From NCBI RefSeq assembly GCF_000012845.1, contig NC_009615.1, forward strand, positions 1,325,501 through 1,389,500: a DNA stretch of 64,000 nucleotides, in the 5' to 3' direction. This stretch comes from Parabacteroides distasonis ATCC 8503 (GTDB lineage Bacteria > Bacteroidota > Bacteroidia > Bacteroidales > Tannerellaceae). Positions 1-7,607 of the stretch are shown in pieces. Position numbers and translations under genes: made by a program. Position 1 is the first letter of the stretch; each line of letters begins with the position of its first letter. The notes beneath the pieces are model-generated. The model saw nothing but the letters and a program-made list of their open reading frames with translations. It was not told the DNA's origin and did no database searches.

Positions 1-1532
1 CGACGGGCTACCTCTACATTAATAGAAGAAGCGGACTCTCTTAAACCACCTGCCATCATGATAGCGTCTTCTATTGTCAAATTATGACGATACGGAAGCA
101 CCGTATCCGGATAATTCACGGCTCCGCCAACCTTGATCGTATAAGGTTCGCGCAAATCGAATAGGGAAGGAATGCTTAATTGGTCTTCCGCTTGCAACTC
201 CACATCTGGAGCGGTACCGTTCAAGATACCACGAATATCCACGGCGATCATCGTAGTCGTGAAATCCGGATTCAAACGGGTAATCAAGGCACGGCCGGCG
301 AACTCGTCTCCTTTAAGACCTGCGGCCTGTTTTACCAATTGCTTTACCGTACGAACCGACGGACTTAACTCATATTCTCCCGGACGCCATACAGCTCCCG
401 TCACGACCAAACGATTCTCATAAAAAGGAATAACGGAATCTACCTGCAAAGAATCGCCATCCTGCATCACGAAAGAAGCGAACTTATCCTCCGAAACCGT
501 AGAGATCTGGTAACGACTATCTGATTTACGCTTCACTTGTACGTCCTTCGTATAAGCGTCGCCGGTAAATCCGCCAGCCATATCCAGCAATTGCTTCAAG
601 GTCTCGCCCTTGCGCAACTCGAAAATACGATTACGTTTCACCTTACCTCGAACCACCGCTAACTGGTCGTACGGGCCTACCATAATCATATCGTTCTCTT
701 CCAAACGGACATTCGTTGTGTACTTTCCGTTCAATAAATAATCATATACGTCGAGATTAGCGATTTCCTTGCTATTACGATATACCTTGATGCTACGCAA
801 AGAACCAATCTTATTCACACCACCGGCGGCATACAACGCATTAAATAATGTGGCGAATGAAGGTAATGTATACGTACCGGGAGCGACTACCTCGCCGACA
901 ATATTCACCTTCATGCTACGAATCTGGCTCAAACTGACGGAAACAAAGGTATTCCCCTCTCCCGAACCAGACAGCGTAGACATAATCTGGCTCAACTCCT
1001 GACGCAGACGAGTCTCAGCGCCAGCGATCGTCAATCCACTGACCGACACCGGACCTAAATTTGGTACAAGGATCGTACCGTCCGGAGAGATCTTTAATTT
1101 CAAGTTTAGCTCGGAATCTCCCCATACATTAATCAATAACTCATCACCAGCGGAAAGCACATAATCCTTAGGTGTAGGGATGTTTAAATCTGGGGCAAAA
1201 GATAAGTTCTTGTTTGAGAAGATTTCATGCCCGAATACGGTATTCTCCATGGCTGAAGCAGGAAGATTATTTCTACGTTGGGCTTCTAAGGATTGTCCTT
1301 CATCGATTACCGGCATTACCCGGTCGCTAACCTTCGCATCGGTAGCGGTAGCTTGAGATCCGACAGATCCCCCTTCTTGTTTCATACGCTTGGCTAATTC
1401 CTGCTGTATCTGCGTATCCGACATTCCAGCGGCTTTCGCCTTGTCAATCAAGTCTTGCGGAACCTGCGCATACACAGATCCCGACAGCAATAAGCAACAT
1501 ACGCATAGTACGTTCTTAAACGATAAATTCAT
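1..1532 (-). CDS. SLBB-domain polysaccharide export protein, 3' part outside window
   Basis: Reading the minus strand from the ATG at 1532 gives an open frame that leaves the window at base 1, so the C-terminus is missing (about 510 codons present). It starts with a signal peptide (MNLSFKNVLCVC then SGSVYAQ). After a linker, a Poly_export (Wza-like) domain follows near residues 105-200, recognisable by AGDELLINVWGDSE and SPDGTILVPNLGPV. Beyond it come SLBB-like segments (KVNIVGEVVAPGTY, and VVTGAVWRPGEYELSP further on). In this family the protein forms the outer-membrane or periplasmic channel for capsule or exopolysaccharide export. The window holds no other capsule gene, so any operon partners must lie to the left. 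The family call is firm; the exported polymer is unknown. Confidence 0.85.
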   Translation of the reverse strand, partial: MNLSFKNVLCVCCLLLSGSVYAQVPQDLIDKAKAAGMSDTQIQQELAKRMKQEGGSVGSQATATDAKVSDRVMPVIDEGQSLEAQRRNNLPASAMENTVFGHEIFSNKNLSFAPDLNIPTPKDYVLSAGDELLINVWGDSELNLKLKISPDGTILVPNLGPVSVSGLTIAGAETRLRQELSQIMSTLSGSGEGNTFVSVSLSQIRSMKVNIVGEVVAPGTYTLPSFATLFNALYAAGGVNKIGSLRSIKVYRNSKEIANLDVYDYLLNGKYTTNVRLEENDMIMVGPYDQLAVVRGKVKRNRIFELRKGETLKQLLDMAGGFTGDAYTKDVQVKRKSDSRYQISTVSEDKFASFVMQDGDSLQVDSVIPFYENRLVVTGAVWRPGEYELSPSVRTVKQLVKQAAGLKGDEFAGRALITRLNPDFTTTMIAVDIRGILNGTAPDVELQAEDQLSIPSLFDLREPYTIKVGGAVNYPDTVLPYRHNLTIEDAIMMAGGLRESASSINVEVAR

Positions 1533-1586
1533 ACAGTCTATTATTGTTTTTTATTATATACCACCCCTGCTATAAGCGACTAACTT

Positions 1587-1628
1587 AAAAAAAGCAGCTA
1601 TTCTCTAGATTTTCAGCTGGCAAAGATA
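1587..1628 (-). promoter_or_regulatory. -7 box followed at once by terminator-like hairpin in the leader of the export gene
   Basis: On the minus strand a Bacteroidota -7 box TATCTTTG (1621-1628) is followed directly by CAGCT (1615-1619), a 15-nt loop, AGCTG (1595-1599), then a C and seven T (1587-1593). The hairpin could be the terminator of the MBL gene ending at 1651. Because the only -7 match lies upstream of it, it could also act as an attenuator in the export gene's own leader. No clear -33 box was seen. Confidence 0.4.
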
Positions 1629-1650
1629 AAGAATCTTTTTAATATATGGC

Positions 1651-2406
1651 TTAAAAAGTCACCGTTAATCCATCATATGAGTAATGTACATGCGGAGGCA
1701 ACTCTTTTTCAACGACCGCATGCAACCCTATGCGATGACTCATATGGATTAAATAGGCCTCCTTGGGCTGGATACGGGATATATTCGCTAAGGCTTCCTC
1801 CAGACTCTCATGCGATTGATGCTCTCCTTTCCGAAGAGCATCAATAACCAATACATCAAGGTTTTCCAACTTAGCGTACTCCTCTTCCGGAAGATATTTA
1901 AGGTCGGTCAAGTAAGCCATATTGCCGATACGGAAACCTAAGATCGGCAGCTTAGCGTGCATTACACGAATGGGAGTGATCATGACACCGGCGGCCTCAA
2001 ACGGTTTCGTCCCGATCGTATGCAATACCAAATTAGGCACTCCCGGATATTTATGCTCCCGGAACACATAAGGAATGCGAGTTTTTATCGCCTCCACGAC
2101 ATTGTCTTCCGCATAAATATCCACATCTTTATACCGACCAAAAGGACGTAGATCATCTAAGCCACCTACATGATCGTAGTGCTCATGGGTTACTAAAACG
2201 GCGTCAAAATGGTAAATCTTATTGGTTATCATTTGCCAACGGAAGTCCGGACCACAATCGATCAATATCCGTTTCCCTTCCGTCTCTACCAAGATCGAGG
2301 CCCGTAGACGCCAATCACGGGGGTCTTTACTAGTACATACCTCACATTGGCAACCTATCTCAGGATTGCCCGTAGACGTTCCTGTTCCTAAAAAAACGAT
2401 TTTCAT
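1651..2406 (-). CDS. PhnP-like MBL-fold metallo-hydrolase
   Basis: 251 residues, metallo-beta-lactamase fold. The N-terminus MKIVFLGTGTSTGNPEIGC followed by CEVC is typical of the PhnP-like branch, which carries an extra zinc-binding cysteine pair. The active-site motif THEHYDHVGG (HxHxDH) is near residue 73, a later metal His lies in IRVMHAK, the bridging Asp in YLTDLK, and the last His in LIHMSHRIG. PhnP acts on cyclic phosphodiesters, but the substrate of this homologue cannot be read from sequence. Its ATG shares one base with the murB stop (TAATG), so the two are translationally coupled. The link to murB may be only transcriptional. Confidence 0.85.
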   Translation of the reverse strand: MKIVFLGTGTSTGNPEIGCQCEVCTSKDPRDWRLRASILVETEGKRILIDCGPDFRWQMITNKIYHFDAVLVTHEHYDHVGGLDDLRPFGRYKDVDIYAEDNVVEAIKTRIPYVFREHKYPGVPNLVLHTIGTKPFEAAGVMITPIRVMHAKLPILGFRIGNMAYLTDLKYLPEEEYAKLENLDVLVIDALRKGEHQSHESLEEALANISRIQPKEAYLIHMSHRIGLHAVVEKELPPHVHYSYDGLTVTF

Positions 2407-3419
2407 TATCCGACATATTTAACCTCAGGCATAAGCTCTATACCGAAACGATCTTTTACGGCGGTACGAATGCTCTCCGCGACCAACGCGATCTCATCCC
2501 CCCGGGCATCTCCTAAATTCACTAATACCAACGCTTGTTTCTCGTAAACACCTACCGACCCATGGTTTTTACCCTTAAACCCACATTGCTCGATCAACCA
2601 ACCGGCCGGAACCTTGATCTTTCCTTCCGAAGCGGGATAAGACGGGATTTCCGGGAATTGCTTTTTCAATTTCTCAAAATGCTCTGCCGTAATTATCGGG
2701 TTCATAAAGAAACTGCCTGCGTTGCCTAATACTTCAGGATCGGGAAGCTTCTGCCTGCGAATTGTTATGACAGCCTCACGGATCGTTTCCAAAGTAACTT
2801 CCGGATATTTCGTCAACTCCTCCTTTAAGTTCCCATAATTAACTGAAAAACCAGGGTTCTTGGATAGTCGAAGCGTGATATAAGTTATGATGTGGGGGTC
2901 ATGATGTTCATTCTTGAAATAACTATTACGATATCCATATTCACAATCCGAATTCGTAAAAGTCCGTTTCTCGAATGTCAACTGGTTATAAGCCTCCACG
3001 CTCTCGATCACATCCTTGATCTCCATGCCATAAGCCCCGATGTTCTGGATAGCGGCAGCGCCCGCCTCACCGGGTATTAAAGAAAGATTCTCTATACCTC
3101 CCCAACCTTTCGATACGGCGTATGCCACGACATCATCCCAGATCTCCGCAGCCCCGACACGAAGCGATACATACTCGTCCGTTTCCGCCGAGATAGAAAT
3201 CCCCTTGATTCGGGAATGGATGATAATGCCATTATAATCGTTGATGAACAATAGATTGCTCCCGCCTCCTATATGCAAGGATAAACATTCCTGAAAGTAT
3301 TCATCATGTAAGATTCGTTGCAACTCCTCCTCCGTCTCATACTCCATGAACCAACGTGTCTTTACTGGGAGATGGAACGTATTGTGTTTCTCCAACGAAT
3401 AATTCTGCTCTATTCTCAT
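2406..3419 (-). CDS. murB: UDP-N-acetylmuramate dehydrogenase MurB
   Basis: 337 residues, the usual length of type I (E. coli-like) MurB. It reduces UDP-GlcNAc-enolpyruvate to UDP-MurNAc with NADPH and FAD, a cytosolic step of peptidoglycan precursor synthesis. The FAD-binding region shows GGGSNLLF (near residue 52) and LIPGEAGAAAIQNIGAYG. The catalytic serine region is NAGSFFMNP, and the C-terminal Glu is in MPEVKYVG. It is first in a two-gene unit with the MBL hydrolase and has its own strong promoter. The start at 3419 fits family N-termini (MRIEQNYSLEKHNTF). Confidence 0.97.
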   Translation of the reverse strand: MRIEQNYSLEKHNTFHLPVKTRWFMEYETEEELQRILHDEYFQECLSLHIGGGSNLLFINDYNGIIIHSRIKGISISAETDEYVSLRVGAAEIWDDVVAYAVSKGWGGIENLSLIPGEAGAAAIQNIGAYGMEIKDVIESVEAYNQLTFEKRTFTNSDCEYGYRNSYFKNEHHDPHIITYITLRLSKNPGFSVNYGNLKEELTKYPEVTLETIREAVITIRRQKLPDPEVLGNAGSFFMNPIITAEHFEKLKKQFPEIPSYPASEGKIKVPAGWLIEQCGFKGKNHGSVGVYEKQALVLVNLGDARGDEIALVAESIRTAVKDRFGIELMPEVKYVG

Positions 3420-3439
3420 CGTCTATTTTATTTTTAGGG

Positions 3440-3470
3440 CAAAAGTAGTCATAAATAACTCATCCGCAAA
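3440..3470 (-). promoter_or_regulatory. murB promoter
   Basis: Reading the minus strand, TTTG (3467-3470) is followed after 19 nt by TACTTTTG (3440-3447). This matches both boxes of the Bacteroidota primary-sigma promoter at the expected spacing. It leaves a short leader before the murB ATG at 3419. Confidence 0.75.
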
Positions 3471-3494
3471 TTATGTAGTTCCGGATTTTTTCAG

Positions 3495-3502
3495 TAGATT
3501 TG
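3495..3502 (+). promoter_or_regulatory. -7 box for the 3520 gene
   Basis: TAGATTTG fits TAnnTTTG and lies 17 nt before the ATG at 3520. No good -33 box was found at the right distance. Confidence 0.45.
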
Positions 3503-3519
3503 TATATAGAGTTGATCGT

Positions 3520-4356
3520 ATGGATGAGAACACGTCCGGCATATCCGGTGAAATACAGAAGATGATCCTCGACAAGTTAAACACGTTCAATCGAGGAAAA
3601 ACGTCAGACAAAGGGCGGTACTACATTCTTTTGCCTACCTCAAAGACCTTATATTATACGCTTTGGTTCTTTACGCCTTCGGCCACTTATCATCCGACGG
3701 TCTATTTGGCGAATCTCGACTTGAATGCCATCAGCTCGGTGAATAAGGCGATTAAGATGGTAAGCAACTCCTTTCTACCTTTATTTATAACGACAGATAT
3801 CAAAGACTCTCCCGATAATGGAGACGATATTATTTCTTTCGGTAAATACAGAGGATACCATTTGCATGACATCTATACGATCGATCCCCGATACGTCGTT
3901 TGGATAGCCGATAAATATGAACCTCACGTAAAAAGCGAGATGCGTTTTAAAGAGTTAGCGGTGACCTACAGTAAAATCTATCTCGACCTACAGACCCGTA
4001 AAAAATATAAAATGCCTGTAAGCCGCTTTGTAGGAACACCGGGAGAAAAATTGAGCGATTTAAAGTTAACAATCACAAAAGTCCGCATTGAAGACGATTC
4101 TTACAAGACACAGATTATCCGTGGTACCGAATATTTCTATGTAGATCAATTGCTCACGGCCGTGGACATCGCCGGAAATTACTTCTTATTGAGGATAAAA
4201 GCGAAAGATCGTAGTCTTACCACGCAAACGTTGCCACCGGGCGCTCATGCTTTCCAAGTAGGGGAAAAATTGACTTTGACTTCCGCTAAAGTCTTAAAAC
4301 ATATAGAATCCCGTACTATCAAGTACACACGAATCGGGTATATCAAGATTCAATAA
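3520..4356 (+). CDS. Unknown protein with exonuclease X C-terminal-like motif
   Basis: 278 residues, no signal peptide or membrane segment, so probably cytosolic. The stretch ISFGKYRGYHLHDI followed by IDPRYVVWIADKY (residues about 105-133) resembles the small FGKYKGK..IDPGYLxWL module at the end of exonuclease X/DnaQ-like proteins and in DUF3820-type proteins. The rest (lysine-rich, beta-prone C-terminal 120 residues) is not recognised. It is a single gene between murB (divergent) and HU, with its own -7 box. The module suggests a nucleic-acid role but no catalytic domain is evident, so the function stays open. Confidence 0.7.
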   Translation: MDENTSGISGEIQKMILDKLNTFNRGKTSDKGRYYILLPTSKTLYYTLWFFTPSATYHPTVYLANLDLNAISSVNKAIKMVSNSFLPLFITTDIKDSPDNGDDIISFGKYRGYHLHDIYTIDPRYVVWIADKYEPHVKSEMRFKELAVTYSKIYLDLQTRKKYKMPVSRFVGTPGEKLSDLKLTITKVRIEDDSYKTQIIRGTEYFYVDQLLTAVDIAGNYFLLRIKAKDRSLTTQTLPPGAHAFQVGEKLTLTSAKVLKHIESRTIKYTRIGYIKIQ

Positions 4357-4459
4357 ATGTTTCGAAATTCGCAAACAGACACATTATTAACATTTTTTGT
4401 TCTTAAAAATGTAACAAACATCTGTAGGCCTTGTTTAATAAGAAACTCAAATGCAAATG

Positions 4460-4507
4460 TATCTTTGCAAAACGTAACTATAAAACCAGCTTCAAAGTGT
4501 ACATTTG
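4460..4507 (+). promoter_or_regulatory. Two candidate -7 boxes upstream of HU
   Basis: TATCTTTG (4460-4467) and TACATTTG (4500-4507) both fit TAnnTTTG. The second lies 31 nt before the HU ATG. Neither has a clear TTTG about 20 nt upstream. Two tandem promoters for an abundant nucleoid protein would be unsurprising. Confidence 0.45.
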
Positions 4508-4538
4508 TAGTGTTTAACAATTTAAAAAATTTGCATTT

Positions 4539-4823
4539 ATGAACAAAGCAGAACTTATAGAGGCTTTAGCAGACAAGACCGGGTTACAAAAGCAAGAAGC
4601 AAAGAAAGTATTGGATGCTTACATCGAGATCGTAACTGAGCGTATGTCTGAAAATGAGGAAATCGTACTTGTCGGATTTGGAACACTGATCCCAAGACCG
4701 CAAACACAGCGTCTTGCCAGAAATCCTAAAACAGGTACTCCGGTAATGATCCCCGCTCGTACGACCGTAAAATTCAAACCGGGTAAATTCCTCCTTGAGG
4801 CGATGAATGCCCACCTGAAATAA
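4539..4823 (+). CDS. HU-family DNA-binding protein
   Basis: 94 residues, the normal size of HU/IHF subunits. The N-terminal helices (MNKAELIEALADKTG) are followed by the family hallmark GFGTLIPR, then the DNA-binding beta-arm ARNPKTGTPVMIPARTTVKF and the closing KPGKFLLEAMN. It binds and bends DNA non-specifically as a dimer. It stands alone with an A+T-rich upstream region of about 180 nt containing two possible promoters. Bacteroidales carry several HU paralogues, so no specific gene name is given. Confidence 0.95.
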   Translation: MNKAELIEALADKTGLQKQEAKKVLDAYIEIVTERMSENEEIVLVGFGTLIPRPQTQRLARNPKTGTPVMIPARTTVKFKPGKFLLEAMNAHLK

Positions 4824-4849
4824 TAAAGTCACCGAAAACGTAGTAAAAA

Positions 4850-4868
4850 TATCCCCGGTAAGGGGATA
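4850..4868. terminator. Small stem-loop after HU
   Basis: TATCCCC (4850-4856), loop GGTAA, GGGGATA (4862-4868). On the minus strand it is followed by ATTTTTAC, on the plus strand by an A-run, so as a rho-independent terminator it fits the minus strand better. It sits 26 nt after the HU stop. Confidence 0.35.
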
Positions 4869-4934
4869 AAAAATCATAAGTATGAAATCTTTCATTTATA
4901 AGTATGAATGAAAAATTTCATACTTATGATTTTT
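4869..4934. repeat. 20-bp perfect inverted repeat with internal direct repeats, upstream of upp
   Basis: Left arm AAAAATCATAAGTATGAAAT (4869-4888) and its exact reverse complement (4915-4934) are separated by 26 nt. The intervening segment carries another ATAAGTATGAA (4899-4909), so the word occurs twice forward and once inverted. The right arm ends just before the upp promoter. On the plus strand the hairpin ends in a short T-run (4931-4934), so it may terminate HU transcription or act as an operator. Confidence 0.85.
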
Positions 4935-4950
4935 AGTGTCCGGAAATGAT

Positions 4951-4958
4951 TACTTTTG
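4951..4958 (+). promoter_or_regulatory. upp -7 box, decides the upp start
   Basis: TACTTTTG matches TAnnTTTG and lies 17 nt before the ATG at 4975. Transcription from here would begin downstream of the in-frame GTG at 4936, which argues that translation starts at 4975. Confidence 0.55.
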
Positions 4959-4974
4959 GGCTCAAAAAAGACTC

Positions 4975-5628
4975 ATGAGAATCGTTAATCTTGGAGACAC
5001 CAATTCCATATTAAACAAGTTCGTAGCCGAACTTAGAGATGTAGATATACAAAAAGACAGCCTTCGCTTCCGTCGCAATGTCGAGCGTATCGGAGAAATC
5101 ATGGCTTACGAGATCAGTAAGGAATTTCATTACAGTACGAAAGACATCCAGTCCCCGCTAGGTATAGCCCCGATGAATACGCCGGACGATCAAATCGTGA
5201 TTAGTACGATCTTGCGTGCCGGGCTTCCATTCCACCAAGGTTTCCTTCGGTATCTGGATAATGCGGAGAACGCTTTCGTATCCGCTTACCGCAAATATAA
5301 AGACCGTTTGAATTTTGATATTCATATCGAATATATCGCCTCTCCTCGCTTAACAGGTAAAACCTTGATCATATCCGACCCGATGTTGGCCACCGGAAGT
5401 TCTATGGAATTGGCGTATGAGGCCCTGTTGACCAAAGGAGTACCCGGCCATGTACACGTAGCCTCCATCATCTCAAGCAAACAAGCCTTGGAATACTTGC
5501 AGAAGAAAATGCCGGATGACAAGACTACAATCTGGATCGCCGCATTAGATAATGACCTCGACGATCATTCTTATATCGTTCCCGGATTAGGCGATGCAGG
5601 AGATTTAGCGTTCGGCGAGAAGGAATAG
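4975..5628 (+). CDS. upp: Uracil phosphoribosyltransferase
   Basis: 217 residues from the ATG at 4975 (MRIVNLGDTNSILNKFVAEL). It joins uracil to PRPP to make UMP in pyrimidine salvage, in the cytosol. Family features: VISTILRAGLPFHQGF (flexible loop region), the PRPP-binding segment LIISDPMLATGSSMELA, and the C-terminal uracil-contact region IVPGLGDAGDLAFG. An in-frame GTG at 4936 would add 13 residues but lies upstream of the promoter. The last 58 bp overlap the 3' end of the convergent histidine kinase gene. The nearby PreA-like gene (36706) also concerns uracil but is 31 kb away. Confidence 0.95.
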   Translation: MRIVNLGDTNSILNKFVAELRDVDIQKDSLRFRRNVERIGEIMAYEISKEFHYSTKDIQSPLGIAPMNTPDDQIVISTILRAGLPFHQGFLRYLDNAENAFVSAYRKYKDRLNFDIHIEYIASPRLTGKTLIISDPMLATGSSMELAYEALLTKGVPGHVHVASIISSKQALEYLQKKMPDDKTTIWIAALDNDLDDHSYIVPGLGDAGDLAFGEKE

Positions 5629-7469
5629 GGATGTGTAAACCAAAACGTACTGCCTTTGCCCAACTCGGAATTTACACCGATCCGACCACCTAGTCTATTT
5701 ACGATGGTCTCGCAAATAGATAGCCCCAAGCCCGTACCTTGTTTAAACGTATTTCCTTTATAGAAACGATCAAAGATATGGGCTTGTATCTCTTGGCTCA
5801 TGCCATCCCCCGTATCAGTCACGGAGAATTTTATCTCATCACCTATGATCTCGTAAGCTAAGATGATACAACCTTCGCTCGTATACTTGATCGCATTGTT
5901 AAGGAAATTGGAAATTACCTGCGTCAGCCGCATACGATCGCTATAGATTTGGCATTCCGGTGAATCTTTGGGAGCAATCAGAGCTACGTTATCGGGCATC
6001 TTAATACGGAAAGAGGTCACGATCTCATTGATCACCTCTTTTATGCTCATATCGGCGAACTTGAAATCCATCGTACCAGATTCAATTTTTGCCAAATCTA
6101 GAATATCACTGATCAATTGAAGCAACATCCGATTATTGCTATCGATGATTTCCACAAACTCATGCCTCTCCTCGGGATCATCCGTTTCCGCCAATAATTG
6201 AGAAAAACCGACAATGGCATTTAATGGCGTACGAATCTCATGACTCATATTCGCTAGGAAGGCAGACTTCAAACGATCCAGTTCTTCCGCCCTTTCCCTT
6301 TTCAATTGAGAGTCCTTTAACTCCGTGATATCATAATTAATACAGATCATCTCCGGTTTATTCGGGTCTACGCTTTGAGGGTTACGGGTGATATTGGCGC
6401 AAATCCATTTCCATCCGTCACCAGACTTCACACGCACTTCCCTACGGAAATGATGCGCTTTACCCTGTTTCACCTCCTCAAAGAATGAGTTTATATATCC
6501 AGCGTCGTTCGGATGAATATAAGAATAAATCCCAATAATTTGGGACAAGGGGGTTCCATCCTTCTCTCCCATATTCTCATACCATTGCTTAATGGCATAG
6601 CCCTCAAAGGTATATAAGTCATAAAGGGCATAACCGACTTTAGCGTATACGCTGACCAAGGTAAATACATTCTCAAACTCAGAAATACGGTTATAGGCGA
6701 TCATCTTTTCCGTATTATCCAAATTAATAAGTAAATAGCTGGAAGGTTCACCTCTTTGGTCATATAAAATACTGGCCTTGGTAACGATATCCAACTCGCC
6801 TACTTTCGAGGTGTTATAATAATCATCGACCTTCTTAAACGAATAATTCAGCCGGAAATTCACGGATTTATTCTCCTTGAGTTTCTTGATCACATCTTTA
6901 GGCAGAATCGGGTTGCTAAAAATATTGACTCCTAAAACGTCCTTCTTTGACCGGATACCGAATATCTCCATATCCTTTGCGTTCAGATCAATCAAGTAAC
7001 CGTCCCTGTCATAAAGCTCGACTCCCACAGGTAAATTTACATACAGCTTTCGGAAGATCATTTCATTATGATCGATCATCTTACTAATCTTTTCCTCTTT
7101 CAGTTTGAAATTAGGTAAAATCTGTAATATGCCCAACGCTTTTACGCACACTCCGTTATTCAACTTACGCTCACATAATCTGGAGCGTACCCATTTTTCC
7201 CCAGTCGGTGTTATTATCGGAAATATTTGCTCATACGTATCGACAGATTGGATCGATAAAAAATCCGTAGTAATCAGATCCCTAAAGTCTTCCCGGATTA
7301 TATAGTAAAATTCAAAAAAAGAGAGATTATTCCCCTTCTTCCCAAATATACTCATTAAATAATCGGAACAGATATAACTTCTTTGAACAAAATCGGCTTC
7401 CCACAAGCCAACTTCCGCCCTATCCAATAACAATTTACATTGATCCAATTGAGTCTGTATATCCTCCAT
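5571..7469 (-). CDS. Cytosolic PAS-domain sensor histidine kinase
   Basis: 632 residues without membrane segments. Three PAS-like domains are apparent (about 10-120, 140-265, 275-395; the last contains IHPNDAGYIN and VKSGDGWKW, typical of PAS_3/PAC). They are followed by HisKA with the phosphorylatable His410 in MSHEIRTPLN, and a HATPase domain (about 505-616) with N box NNAIKYT, G1 DTGDGM and G2 GTGLGLS. There is no receiver domain, and no response regulator gene lies in the window, so it is an orphan kinase with unknown signal and partner. Its 3' end overlaps upp by 58 bp in the opposite direction, and the shared part encodes only the tail after the ATPase fold. Confidence 0.92.
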   Translation of the reverse strand: MEDIQTQLDQCKLLLDRAEVGLWEADFVQRSYICSDYLMSIFGKKGNNLSFFEFYYIIREDFRDLITTDFLSIQSVDTYEQIFPIITPTGEKWVRSRLCERKLNNGVCVKALGILQILPNFKLKEEKISKMIDHNEMIFRKLYVNLPVGVELYDRDGYLIDLNAKDMEIFGIRSKKDVLGVNIFSNPILPKDVIKKLKENKSVNFRLNYSFKKVDDYYNTSKVGELDIVTKASILYDQRGEPSSYLLINLDNTEKMIAYNRISEFENVFTLVSVYAKVGYALYDLYTFEGYAIKQWYENMGEKDGTPLSQIIGIYSYIHPNDAGYINSFFEEVKQGKAHHFRREVRVKSGDGWKWICANITRNPQSVDPNKPEMICINYDITELKDSQLKRERAEELDRLKSAFLANMSHEIRTPLNAIVGFSQLLAETDDPEERHEFVEIIDSNNRMLLQLISDILDLAKIESGTMDFKFADMSIKEVINEIVTSFRIKMPDNVALIAPKDSPECQIYSDRMRLTQVISNFLNNAIKYTSEGCIILAYEIIGDEIKFSVTDTGDGMSQEIQAHIFDRFYKGNTFKQGTGLGLSICETIVNRLGGRIGVNSELGKGSTFWFTHPYSFSPNAKSPASPNPGTI

Positions 7470-7507
7470 AAAAATATCCCTTCCGATAAAATTACACTAT
7501 GATTTCA

Positions 7508-7515
7508 CAAAGATA
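7508..7515 (-). promoter_or_regulatory. -7 box for the histidine kinase
   Basis: On the minus strand TATCTTTG lies 38 nt before the kinase ATG at 7469 and just downstream of the terminator at 7548-7584. The -33 region is not recognisable. Confidence 0.5.
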
Positions 7516-7547
7516 TAATTTAAATAGTATAAATCCTCTATAATAAA

Positions 7548-7584
7548 AAAGAGATTGTCTCGAATAACTCAAGACAATCTCTTT
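7548..7584 (-). terminator. Terminator of the DUF1080/oxidoreductase operon
   Basis: A 13-bp perfect stem AAAGAGATTGTCT (7548-7560) and AGACAATCTCTTT (7572-7584) with an 11-nt loop. On the minus strand it is followed by a T-rich run, as in a rho-independent terminator. It lies 23 nt after the stop of the DUF1080 gene. Confidence 0.85.
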
Positions 7585-7607
7585 CTATATTCAAAGCCTA
7601 ATATAAA

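Noticed and set aside
4357..4542. 61-residue plus-strand frame upstream of HU
   Set aside because: It covers both candidate HU promoters in A+T-rich DNA and has no recognisable features.
4869..4934. Invertible promoter (phase switch) flanked by the 20-bp inverted repeat
   Set aside because: The 26-nt interior holds no promoter, and the upp promoter lies outside the arms; the DNA between is too short for known invertases.
4936..4974. GTG start extending upp by 13 residues
   Set aside because: It lies upstream of the TACTTTTG promoter box, and the added residues do not fit the family N-terminus; ATG at 4975 is preferred.
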